Below, piece by piece: positions 44,752 to 51,699 of a stretch of 64,000 nt of DNA. Position numbers and translations under genes: made by a program. The notes under the pieces are model-generated. The model worked only from the letters and a program-made list of their open reading frames with translations. It was not told where the DNA came from and did no database searches. The DNA is taken from assembly GCF_000521865.1 (NCBI RefSeq), contig NZ_JAME01000029.1:1-64000 (forward strand), written 5' to 3'. The DNA is from Roseivivax isoporae LMG 25204. Lineage in GTDB: Bacteria > Pseudomonadota > Alphaproteobacteria > Rhodobacterales > Rhodobacteraceae. How positions within the stretch are numbered: position 1 is the first letter of the stretch; every line of letters starts with the position of its first letter.

Positions 44752-46061
44752 GCGGTCTCGAGCTCGGGTTCTGGTCCTTTCCCGTCCTGCTCCTGATGAT
44801 CTTTCTCAGGGCGCCGATCGGGCTTGCCATGATGCTGTGCGGGATCGGCGGGCTGTGGCTCGCCATCGGCTCGCCCGCGATGTTCATGTCCAAGCTCAAG
44901 TCCGAGACCTACACCACGTTTTCCAGCTACTCGCTGACCATCATCCCGATGTTCCTGCTGATGGGGCAGTTCGCGACGCTGTCGGGCATGTCGCAATCGC
45001 TGTTCAAGGCCGCGGAAAGCTGGCTCGGGCACCGCAAGGGCGGCGTCGCCATGGCCGCGGTGGGCGCCTGCGCGGGCTTCGGGGCGATCTGCGGCTCCTC
45101 GCTCGCCACCGCGGCCACGATGGGCCGGGTCGCCCTGCCCGAGATGCGGCGCTACGGCTATTCCGGCGGGTTCTCGACCGCGACGCTCGCCGCGGGCGGA
45201 ACGCTCGGCATCCTGATCCCGCCTTCGGTCATCCTCGTGATCTACGCGATCCTGACCGAGCAGAACATCGCCAAGCTGTTCCTCGCGGCGTTCGTGCCGG
45301 GGGTGCTGGCGGCGCTCGGCTACATCATCGCGATCTCGATCTACGTCCGGGTCAACCCGGGCAGCGCGGGCACGCGGCCGCCGGTGCCCCATGCCGAGCG
45401 CTGGCGGGCGCTGATCGACGTCTGGCCGGTGCTCATCGTCTTCTTCCTCGTGGTGGGCGGCATCTACCTCGGTTGGTTCACCCCGACCGAGGGCGCGGCG
45501 GTCGGCGCCGCCGGCACCGGGATCGCGGCGCTCCTGTCGGGGAACCTGACCTGGCGGGTGTTCAAGGAAAGCATCGTCGCCACCGCGACCGCCACCGCGA
45601 TGATCTTCTTCATCGTGCTTGGCGCGGCGTTCTACAACTCGTTCCTCGCCCTCAGCCAAGTCCCGCAGGAGCTGTCGGCCTGGGTCGTGGGACAGGGCTT
45701 CGCGCCGATGACGGTGCTGGTGATGATCCTCGCCTTCTACCTCGTCTTCGGCTGCCTGATGGACAGCCTCTCGATGATCCTGCTGACCATCCCGATCTTC
45801 TTTCCGGTGATCTCGGTGCTCGATTTCGGGATGCCGGCGGACCAGATGGCGATCTGGTTCGGCATCCTCGTGCTGATCGTGGTCGAGGTCGGGCTGATCA
45901 CGCCGCCCGTCGGCATGAACCTTTTCATCATCAACGCCATGGACCGCCAGACCCCGATGGCCGAGACGTACCGCGCGGTCCTGTGGTTCGTCGGCTCGGA
46001 CATCGTGCGGGTCGCGATTCTCGTCGCCTTCCCCGCGATCACCCTCTTTCTGATCCGGTAA
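44748..46061 (+). CDS. TRAP transporter large permease (DctM family)
   Basis: 437 residues from a TTG at 44748 that overlaps the stop of the small-permease gene; GGGAGG is 7 bp upstream. About twelve membrane segments. PMFLLMGQFATLSGMSQSLF, GAICGSSLATAATMGRVALPEM, TLGILIPPSVILVIYA and GLITPPVGMNLFIIN are the DctM signatures. Forms the sodium-coupled channel with the DctQ partner. Confidence 0.93.
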   Translation: MSGLELGFWSFPVLLLMIFLRAPIGLAMMLCGIGGLWLAIGSPAMFMSKLKSETYTTFSSYSLTIIPMFLLMGQFATLSGMSQSLFKAAESWLGHRKGGVAMAAVGACAGFGAICGSSLATAATMGRVALPEMRRYGYSGGFSTATLAAGGTLGILIPPSVILVIYAILTEQNIAKLFLAAFVPGVLAALGYIIAISIYVRVNPGSAGTRPPVPHAERWRALIDVWPVLIVFFLVVGGIYLGWFTPTEGAAVGAAGTGIAALLSGNLTWRVFKESIVATATATAMIFFIVLGAAFYNSFLALSQVPQELSAWVVGQGFAPMTVLVMILAFYLVFGCLMDSLSMILLTIPIFFPVISVLDFGMPADQMAIWFGILVLIVVEVGLITPPVGMNLFIINAMDRQTPMAETYRAVLWFVGSDIVRVAILVAFPAITLFLIR

Positions 46062-46157
46062 AGCCGCTTTTGCGGGATCGGCATGCAGGCTTCTGCCGGG
46101 GGCAGTTGTCCGCACCGTCCGGTCCGGCATAAATTCCAGCCGGAAAGGAGCGTCCGC

Positions 46158-46922
46158 ATGCAGGTGAACGGCGCAATGGCCCTCGTGTCGGGGGGCGGCA
46201 GCGGCCTTGGCGCGGCGACGGCGCGGCAATTCGCGCGGCTGGGCGCCCGCGTCGCCGTGCTCGACCGCAACGCGGAGGCGGCGCAGGCCGTGGCCGACGA
46301 GATCGAGGGCGTCGCGCTTCCTGTCGACGTCACCGACGCGGCCGCCGTGGGCACCGCCGTCGACGGCGCCGTCGACGCGCTGGGCGGCCCGCTGCGGATA
46401 GCCGTCAACTGCGCGGGCATCGCGCCCGCGGCGCGCGTGATCGGCCGCGAGGGCGCCCTGGCGACCGACCTCTTCCGTCAGGTGGTCGAGGTGAACCTGA
46501 TCGGCAGCTACAACGTCATGAGCCACGCGGTGCGCCACATGGCGGTGGCCGAGGCGCTGGAGGACGGCGAGCGCGGGATCGTGGTCAACACCGCCTCCAT
46601 CGCGTGGGAGGACGGGCAGGTGGGGCAGAGCGCCTATGCCGCGTCGAAGGGCGGCATCGCCGCGCTGAGCCTGCCGGCGGCGCGCGACCTCGCCCGGCAC
46701 GGCGTGCGCGTCGTGGCGATCGCGCCCGGCCTCTTCCACACGCCGATGATGGAGGGGCTGCCCCGCGAAACCTCGGAAGCCATCGTGGCCAACATCCCCT
46801 TTCCACAGCGGCTGGGCGATCCGGCCGACTTTGCGCGCCTTGTCGTGCACGCCGTCGAGAACATTTACCTCAATGGCACGACGATCCGCCTCGATGCCGC
46901 GGTGCGGCTGCCCCAGAGATGA
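46158..46922 (+). CDS. Short-chain dehydrogenase/reductase (HSD10 / 3-hydroxyacyl-CoA dehydrogenase-like)
   Basis: 254 residues from the ATG at 46158, preceded by AAAGGAG. Cofactor motif SGGGSGLGAATARQFA, NCAGIAPAARV, and active-site SAYAASKGG (YxxxK). The second half (RVVAIAPGLFHTPMMEGLP, PFPQRLGDPADFARLV) is like mammalian type-2 3-hydroxyacyl-CoA dehydrogenase. It lies between the TRAP operon and a MarR regulator, so it may act in breakdown of the imported acid as a CoA ester; that is inference. Confidence 0.87.
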   Translation: MQVNGAMALVSGGGSGLGAATARQFARLGARVAVLDRNAEAAQAVADEIEGVALPVDVTDAAAVGTAVDGAVDALGGPLRIAVNCAGIAPAARVIGREGALATDLFRQVVEVNLIGSYNVMSHAVRHMAVAEALEDGERGIVVNTASIAWEDGQVGQSAYAASKGGIAALSLPAARDLARHGVRVVAIAPGLFHTPMMEGLPRETSEAIVANIPFPQRLGDPADFARLVVHAVENIYLNGTTIRLDAAVRLPQR

Positions 46923-46989
46923 GGCGGATGCAGGGCTGGTGGCGCGGGTCTGGGCGCCGGCACCCACGGCCACGGGCCCGCGACGCAGC

Positions 46990-47478
46990 ATGAGTGACAT
47001 GGACAATATCAGTCAAAGCATCGGCGGCCCGCCTGACGGGGCCGAGGCCACCGGCACGGTGCTGGACGAGTTCGTGAGCTACGGCCTGCGTCGGGCATCG
47101 AACGCGGTGCAGTCGGACCTCGCACGCGCGCTGCGCGACATCGACCTCCGGCTCGTCACCATGTCCGTCCTCGTCGTGATCGCCGAGAATCCGGGCCTGC
47201 GACAGTCGCAGCTGTCGGACATCCTGTCGATCGAGCGGCCGAACCTCGTGTCGATCCTCGACGAGCTGGAGAGCCGCAGCCTGATGTCGCGCACCCGCGT
47301 TCCGACCGACCGGCGGGCCTACGCGCTCAGCGTGACGGAGGAGGGCCAGGCCTTGGCCGACCGGGCGCTCGAGGTCACCCGCGAACACGAGGAACGCGTG
47401 TTCGGCGGCCTCGACGCGGCCACGCGGCGCCTGCTGCGCACGGCGATCCTGCAGGTGCGCTTCGCCGCCGGGGGCTAG
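46990..47478 (+). CDS. MarR-family transcriptional regulator
   Basis: 162 residues from the ATG at 46990. Winged helix-turn-helix: VLVVIAENPGLRQSQLSDILSIERPNLVSILDELESRSLMSR, then RRAYALSVTEEG. MarR regulators commonly sense CoA esters or aromatic acids, in keeping with the neighbouring SDR and TRAP genes. It lies 67 bp after the SDR gene. Its TAG stop is shared, as the CTAG palindrome, with the convergent arfB gene. Confidence 0.88.
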   Translation: MSDMDNISQSIGGPPDGAEATGTVLDEFVSYGLRRASNAVQSDLARALRDIDLRLVTMSVLVVIAENPGLRQSQLSDILSIERPNLVSILDELESRSLMSRTRVPTDRRAYALSVTEEGQALADRALEVTREHEERVFGGLDAATRRLLRTAILQVRFAAGG

Positions 47479-47894
47479 TCCGGGTCGACGCGGCCGCGCA
47501 GCGCCTTGACCGCCCCGCGCGCCTTCTTGGTCTCGATGCGGCGCCGCTTCTGCCCGAGCGAGGGCTTCGTCGGGATGCGCGGCTTGGGGCGCTCGAGCGC
47601 CTGCGCGACGAGCCGGGCCAGCCGGTCGCGCGCGATCTCGCGGTTGCGCGCCTGGCTGCGGGTCTCGTCCACCTGGATCACCAGCGCGCCGTCCTTGGTC
47701 CAGCGCCGCCCGGCGAGCCGGCGGAGCCGCGCCTTGACCGGTGGCGGGAGGTTCGGCGAGCGGTCCGCCTCGAACCGCAGTTCGACGGCGCTCGACACCT
47801 TGTTGACGTTCTGGCCTCCGGGGCCCGAGGCGCGGATGAACTGCTCGGTCATCTCCCAGTCCTCGAGGGCGATCCGATCGCTGATCCTGAGCAT
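47475..47894 (-). CDS. arfB: Alternative ribosome-rescue factor (peptidyl-tRNA hydrolase)
   Basis: 139 residues from the ATG at 47894. The release-factor GGQ motif is at 26-28 (RASGPGGQNVNKVSS), followed by VELRF. The C-terminal tail is strongly basic (QKRRRIETKKARGAVKALRGR), which in ArfB enters the empty mRNA channel of stalled ribosomes. There is no stop-codon recognition domain, separating it from RF1/RF2. The next gene upstream on this strand is the 18-residue ORF, cut off by a terminator. Confidence 0.93.
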   Translation of the reverse strand: MLRISDRIALEDWEMTEQFIRASGPGGQNVNKVSSAVELRFEADRSPNLPPPVKARLRRLAGRRWTKDGALVIQVDETRSQARNREIARDRLARLVAQALERPKPRIPTKPSLGQKRRRIETKKARGAVKALRGRVDPD

Positions 47895-47939
47895 GGCTGT
47901 CGTCCTGTCCGGTCTTCTGCACGTGCGTGCCGTCAACGT

Positions 47940-47968
47940 AAAAGGGCCGCCCGGAGCATGGGCGACCC
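47940..47968 (-). terminator. Intrinsic terminator behind the 18-residue ORF
   Basis: On the minus strand GGGTCGCCC pairs with GGGCGGCCC (9 bp, one G-T) around a 7-nt loop, followed by TTTTACG. It ends the short transcript of the 18-codon unit before arfB. Confidence 0.7.
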
Positions 47969-48037
47969 TTCGAGAACTAGGAGGCGGGGGTCGGTTAGAC
48001 ACTCGCCAATGCGGACCATCTTCCGCCAGGGGCTGCC

Positions 48038-48094
48038 CTAGGCGGCGATCCTCCGCACTGTTCCGATCCCTCTCTCCAATGCTTCTCTCGACAC
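48038..48094 (-). CDS. 18-residue micro-ORF with 16-nt perfect Shine-Dalgarno
   Basis: GTG start at 48094, product VSREALERGIGTVRRIAA, TAG stop at 48038-48040. The 16 nt just upstream (AGAAAGGAGGTGATCC, 48096-48111) are exactly complementary to the 3' tail of 16S rRNA, and AGGAGG is 7 nt from the start codon. An intrinsic terminator follows 70 nt after the stop. The unit (roughly 48.25 to 47.94 kb) is thus either a strongly translated micropeptide gene or an sRNA that uses the ribosome-binding element. A longer in-frame extension upstream lacks good start signals. Confidence 0.5.
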   Translation of the reverse strand: MSREALERGIGTVRRIAA

Positions 48095-48095
48095 T

Positions 48096-48111
48096 GGATC
48101 ACCTCCTTTCT
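48096..48111 (-). promoter_or_regulatory. Hyper-complementary ribosome-binding site
   Basis: AGAAAGGAGGTGATCC pairs over its whole length with the 16S rRNA 3' end. The 3' part of the same transcript has CGCCTCCT (about 47978-47985), which could pair with AGGAGGTG (eight pairs, one G-T) and hide the site. Confidence 0.6.
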
Positions 48112-48234
48112 GATGTTGAAACCGTAAGGGCAAGGTGGCATGTCGCGCCGATTTGTCCAAACAAAATCCTATGCCTGCGCGCGGGAGCGTGATCTCTGCC
48201 CGGAACATGTGCACGATCGCCATGTTTGCGTGGC

Positions 48235-49179
48235 ATGGAACGCACACTCATCGTGACGGGCGCCGCCCATGTCCACCTTCCCGATCACCTGCGCGTGGCG
48301 CGCGAGGCCGGCTGGCGCATCGCCGGCGTGTGCGACCGCGATCCCGCGCGCGCCGAGGCCTGCGCCGCCGCGCTGTCGGTCCCCGTCGTGGAGGGCCCGG
48401 GCGCGGTCGAGGCGCGGGCTGCCCTCGTCTGTTCCGAGACGGTGCATCACGTCGAGGATTGCCTCGCCGCCTTCGACGCGGGGCTCGACGTCTTCTGCGA
48501 GAAGCCGCTCGGCGGCAGCGCGGATGCCGCGCGGCGCATCGCCGACGCCGCCGAAGCGCAGGGCAGGCTCCTGCAGACCGGGTACTTCATGCGCACCATC
48601 GCCCCGCTGCGCGAGCTGCGCGCGCGGATCGCGGGCGGCGCGATCGGCCGGGTGACGGCGGCGCGGCTGCGCTTCTCGCATGACGGCGGATATGCCGACT
48701 GGCTCGATCTCGACTGCTGGATGACCGATCCGGGCCTCGCCTGCTACGGCGGTTTCGTGGACGAGGCGGTGCACGGGATCGACGCCCTGCGCTGGATGCT
48801 CGGGCCGGTGGCGCGGGGCCACGCGGTGACCGGCAACGTGCTCGGCTGGCCGGTCGACGACCACGGCGCGGCGATCCTGACATTCGAGAGCGGCGCGACC
48901 GCGGTGGTCGAGGCCGGATGGACCGACACGCGCATGCGGCTCGAGCTGGACCTGATCGGTGCAGCGGGCGGCGCCGACCTGCGCGACGGCGTGGCGCGGC
49001 TCTGGACCCGCGACGGGGTGCCCGAGGAACTGCCGGACCGCGCCGTGCTCGACGCGGGCGACGGGATCCGGCCTTTCCTGCGCCGGCTCGACGGCGAGGA
49101 GGCGCCGGGGCTCGTTCCGCCGCACGAGGCGGCGGAGGTCAATGCCCTGATCGACGCGATGGGCCTCGCGCGGGCCTAG
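48235..49179 (+). CDS. Gfo/Idh/MocA-family oxidoreductase
   Basis: 314 residues from the ATG at 48235; no good ribosome-binding site, so the start is uncertain. N-terminal Rossmann domain (LIVTGAAHVHLPDHLRVAREAGWRIAGVCDRD) lacks the usual GxGxxG, having GAAHVH instead. The family motif FCEKPLGGS with catalytic Lys is present. The C-terminal domain (CYGGFVDEAVHGIDALRWMLG) is typical. NAD(P)-dependent dehydrogenase of a sugar, inositol or similar polyol; substrate unknown. Its TAG stop is shared as CTAG with the convergent transporter gene. Confidence 0.85.
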   Translation: MERTLIVTGAAHVHLPDHLRVAREAGWRIAGVCDRDPARAEACAAALSVPVVEGPGAVEARAALVCSETVHHVEDCLAAFDAGLDVFCEKPLGGSADAARRIADAAEAQGRLLQTGYFMRTIAPLRELRARIAGGAIGRVTAARLRFSHDGGYADWLDLDCWMTDPGLACYGGFVDEAVHGIDALRWMLGPVARGHAVTGNVLGWPVDDHGAAILTFESGATAVVEAGWTDTRMRLELDLIGAAGGADLRDGVARLWTRDGVPEELPDRAVLDAGDGIRPFLRRLDGEEAPGLVPPHEAAEVNALIDAMGLARA

Positions 49180-49805
49180 GCCGCGAGCGTGCGCCCCGAC
49201 AGGCGCGCCACGATCATCCGGAAGGGGACAAGCGCGAGGATCGCCAGCGACAGCTTGACCAGCCAGTCCGCGATGCCGAGCGACACCCAGAGCGGCACGA
49301 CCGGGCCGATGCCGAGGAGCGGCAGCGCCTCGTTCGCCCAGGACACGTCGTTCGCGGGCTCGATCACGCTGAGGGCGCCCGAGAACGCCACGGTGAAGAA
49401 GATCGCGGTGTCGAGCGTCGATCCCACGAGCGTCGAGGCGAGCGGGGCACGCCACCAGCGTCCGCCGCGCAACCGGTCGAAGATCGCCACGTCCGTCAGC
49501 TGCGCCGCGAGGAACGCCGCGCCCGAGGCGATGGCGATGCGGACCGTGACGAGGGGGCCGAACTCGCCCTGGATCTGCGTGCCGACGAGCGAGCAGATCA
49601 CGCCCACGACGAAGCCCGCGACCACCACGCGCCGGGCGGGACCGGGGCCGTAGACGCGGTTCATCACGTCGGTGACGAGAAAGGCCAGGGGATAGGTGAA
49701 GGCGCCCCAGGTCAGCCACTGGCCGAAAAGGAACTGCACGAGGATGTTCGAGGCGACGACGACGGCCGCCATGGCAAGGATGCCGGGAAGATGCGCGCGG
49801 GTCAT
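49176..49805 (-). CDS. Queuosine-precursor transporter family (YhhQ/VUT) membrane protein
   Basis: 209 residues, about six membrane segments. FLVTDVMNRVYGPGPARRVV and AAQLTDVAIFDRLRGGRWW are characteristic of the VUT/YhhQ family, which imports 7-cyano- or 7-aminomethyl-7-deazaguanine for tRNA queuosine. Start at the ATG at 49805. The ~100-bp upstream leader has a TCCCGG/CCGGGA hairpin but no preQ1 riboswitch that I can identify. Confidence 0.85.
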   Translation of the reverse strand: MTRAHLPGILAMAAVVVASNILVQFLFGQWLTWGAFTYPLAFLVTDVMNRVYGPGPARRVVVAGFVVGVICSLVGTQIQGEFGPLVTVRIAIASGAAFLAAQLTDVAIFDRLRGGRWWRAPLASTLVGSTLDTAIFFTVAFSGALSVIEPANDVSWANEALPLLGIGPVVPLWVSLGIADWLVKLSLAILALVPFRMIVARLSGRTLAA

Positions 49806-49903
49806 GGATCTGTCTTTCCCGTTTTGAGCAAGGTTGCGGGGACTTGGTCCCGGCCAGCCCGGGACAGCGCGCGCCATAAACGCTCCGTCCGCGTCGGGCA
49901 AGG

Positions 49904-50791
49904 TCAATCGGGGACGCGGTACTCGACGAACTCGGTCTGCTGGAAGAACTGCATGTTGTCGTCGGACAGCATGGTCAACCGGATCGTGCCGCCGGCATCG
50001 CGCCACACCGACAGCCCCTCGAGGTTGTCGTGGCGGCGCGTCGCGGTCTCGAGCAGCGTCGTGCCGTTGCGGAACCCGGTGCGGTCATGGTCGAAGCGGC
50101 GCACGCGGGTGCGGAAGCCGATGCCGGTGAACGCGCGCTCCAGCAGGTAGAACCGCCCGTCCGGGCCGAAATCCGCGCCCACGACGAGGAAGCCGCCGCT
50201 GCGGGGCAGCTCGCCCGCCTGCCGCCAGGCGCCGCCGGCGAAACGCCAGACCGGGAACGGACGGTTCTGCGCGCCCGAGCGTTCGGGAATGGCGTAGAGC
50301 AGGCCGTTCGCGTCCGCGGCCAGAGCCTCGAGCCCCGAATTGGCCTGCAGACGGGCAAAGGAGCGCGGCCGGTCGAGCGGGTGCGTCCGCCCGGACGGAT
50401 CGAGCGCGGCGACCCGGTGCCGGCCCTCGAAGGACACGTAGAGCTGCCCGCGCGGGGTTCGCGCGAGCCCCTCCGCGTCGTGGGACTTCGCGTCCAGCGG
50501 TGCGCCCTGCGGACCCCGGAGCGGCAGGATGTCGCCCCGTGCCACCGACACGATGCGCCCCTCCTCCCGCCGGAAGGTCCCCTGCACGACGCGGCCCCGG
50601 TCGCCGATCGCGACGAAGCTCGCCCCGTCGGGCGAGACCTCGAGCCCGGAGAAGCCTCCGAAGGCCGGGTGGTCTGAGGTCCAGCGGAAACTGCCGACGA
50701 ACGCCGCCTGGCCGGGATGCCCGGCCGGGGACGAAAGCGCGAGAATCGCCGCCAGCCCCGCGCCTAGCGCGAGGCCAGGACGCCGGAGCAT
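49904..50791 (-). CDS. Esterase-like phytase-family exported protein
   Basis: 295 residues with an N-terminal signal region (LALGAGLAAILALSS). The rest is a beta-propeller-like pattern: FGGFSGLEVSPDGASFVAIGDRG, HDAEGLARTPRGQLYVSFE, NSGLEALAADANGLLYAIPE, and HDNLEGLSVWRD. This matches the 'esterase-like activity of phytase' family, whose real substrate is unknown. Its start overlaps the end of mepA by 28 bp, so the two are probably co-transcribed. Confidence 0.85.
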   Translation of the reverse strand: MLRRPGLALGAGLAAILALSSPAGHPGQAAFVGSFRWTSDHPAFGGFSGLEVSPDGASFVAIGDRGRVVQGTFRREEGRIVSVARGDILPLRGPQGAPLDAKSHDAEGLARTPRGQLYVSFEGRHRVAALDPSGRTHPLDRPRSFARLQANSGLEALAADANGLLYAIPERSGAQNRPFPVWRFAGGAWRQAGELPRSGGFLVVGADFGPDGRFYLLERAFTGIGFRTRVRRFDHDRTGFRNGTTLLETATRRHDNLEGLSVWRDAGGTIRLTMLSDDNMQFFQQTEFVEYRVPD

Positions 50792-51699
50792 TGCGCGGGC
50801 AGGTCAGCGAGGGTCAGGTCGGGCCGCGGCGGCGGCGGCACGTAGGTCGGATCGGGCGGCGGCGGGTTCAGGATGTTGTTCACCCATTGCTGCGCTTCGG
50901 CGCAGCCGTCGCCCGGGGGCGGGGCCTCCTGCTCGACGCAGCTGGTCGCGCCCGCCGGGCAGCCCAGCCGGACGTGGAAATGGTAGTGGTGCCCGCCGAT
51001 GGGACGCACCTTGCGCAGCCACGACCGGTCGCCGGTCTCGTCGTTGCACATCTGCACCTTGGCGCCGGGGAAGATGAAGATGCGCGCGACGCGCGGATCC
51101 TGCGCCGCGGCCTTGATGGTCTCGTGCTGCGCGCGGCTCCAGAGGTTGTTCACGTAGGCGCCGCTGGCACGGCGGAAGGACACCGCAGAGAGATTCTCGC
51201 GCTCGGTCGTCGAGAGGTTCAGCCGGTCGGCCTGCATCAGCCAGATGTCGGCGTCGAGGCCGACTTGGTGGCTTGCATGCCCGGTCAGCATCGGCCCGCC
51301 CTTGGGCTGGGCCAGGTCGCCGATGTAGAGGCCCGCACCGCCCGGCTGCCGCGCCGCGACCCGGCTCAGGTCCTGCAGGAAGTCGATCAGGATCGGCTGG
51401 CCCCAGTTGCGGTTGCGCGAGAGCCGCATCGCCTGCCAGGTGGGACCGGTCTCGGCCAGCTGCACGTTGCCGGCCGCGCAGCCCTTGGAATAGAAGCCGA
51501 TCGGTTCGGCGCGGTGCGTGGACCCGGTCTGTTCGGACCCGAAGAGCTGCTTGGCGCTGCGGGTGGACAGGACCGCCGAGGTGGCGACGGGCGCGGCGCG
51601 CGGGCCGCTCGCCGCCGCCTGCAGGTTCGCGGAACGGTTGTCGCCGCCGCAGGCGGCGAGCGCCAGCGTCAGCGCGGCGAGGATTGGGATTCGGACCAT
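50764..51699 (-). CDS. mepA: Penicillin-insensitive murein endopeptidase (M74) lipoprotein
   Basis: Zinc D,D- and L,D-endopeptidase that cuts peptide cross-links of peptidoglycan. 311 residues. A lipoprotein signal (LALAAC) is unusual compared with soluble E. coli MepA. Metal site: TGHASHQVGLDADIWL and HYHFHVRLGCPAG. A Pro-rich C-terminal extension (NPPPPDPTYVPPPPRPD) follows. The 5' end overlaps the MFS gene by 31 bp, and the 3' end overlaps the phytase-like gene, so the three form an operon. Confidence 0.93.
   Translation of the reverse strand: MVRIPILAALTLALAACGGDNRSANLQAAASGPRAAPVATSAVLSTRSAKQLFGSEQTGSTHRAEPIGFYSKGCAAGNVQLAETGPTWQAMRLSRNRNWGQPILIDFLQDLSRVAARQPGGAGLYIGDLAQPKGGPMLTGHASHQVGLDADIWLMQADRLNLSTTERENLSAVSFRRASGAYVNNLWSRAQHETIKAAAQDPRVARIFIFPGAKVQMCNDETGDRSWLRKVRPIGGHHYHFHVRLGCPAGATSCVEQEAPPPGDGCAEAQQWVNNILNPPPPDPTYVPPPPRPDLTLADLPAQCSGVLASR

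Noticed and set aside
48094-48111. Plus-strand CTGGATCACCTCCTTTCT identical to the end of 16S rRNA
   Set aside because: No other 16S sequence precedes it, and there is no ITS or tRNA after it. Better explained as the opposite strand of a Shine-Dalgarno site.
49806-49903. PreQ1 riboswitch ahead of the YhhQ-type gene
   Set aside because: A TCCCGG/CCGGGA hairpin exists, but I could not find the C-rich loop and A-rich tail required for the preQ1-I pseudoknot. A covariance-model search would settle this.
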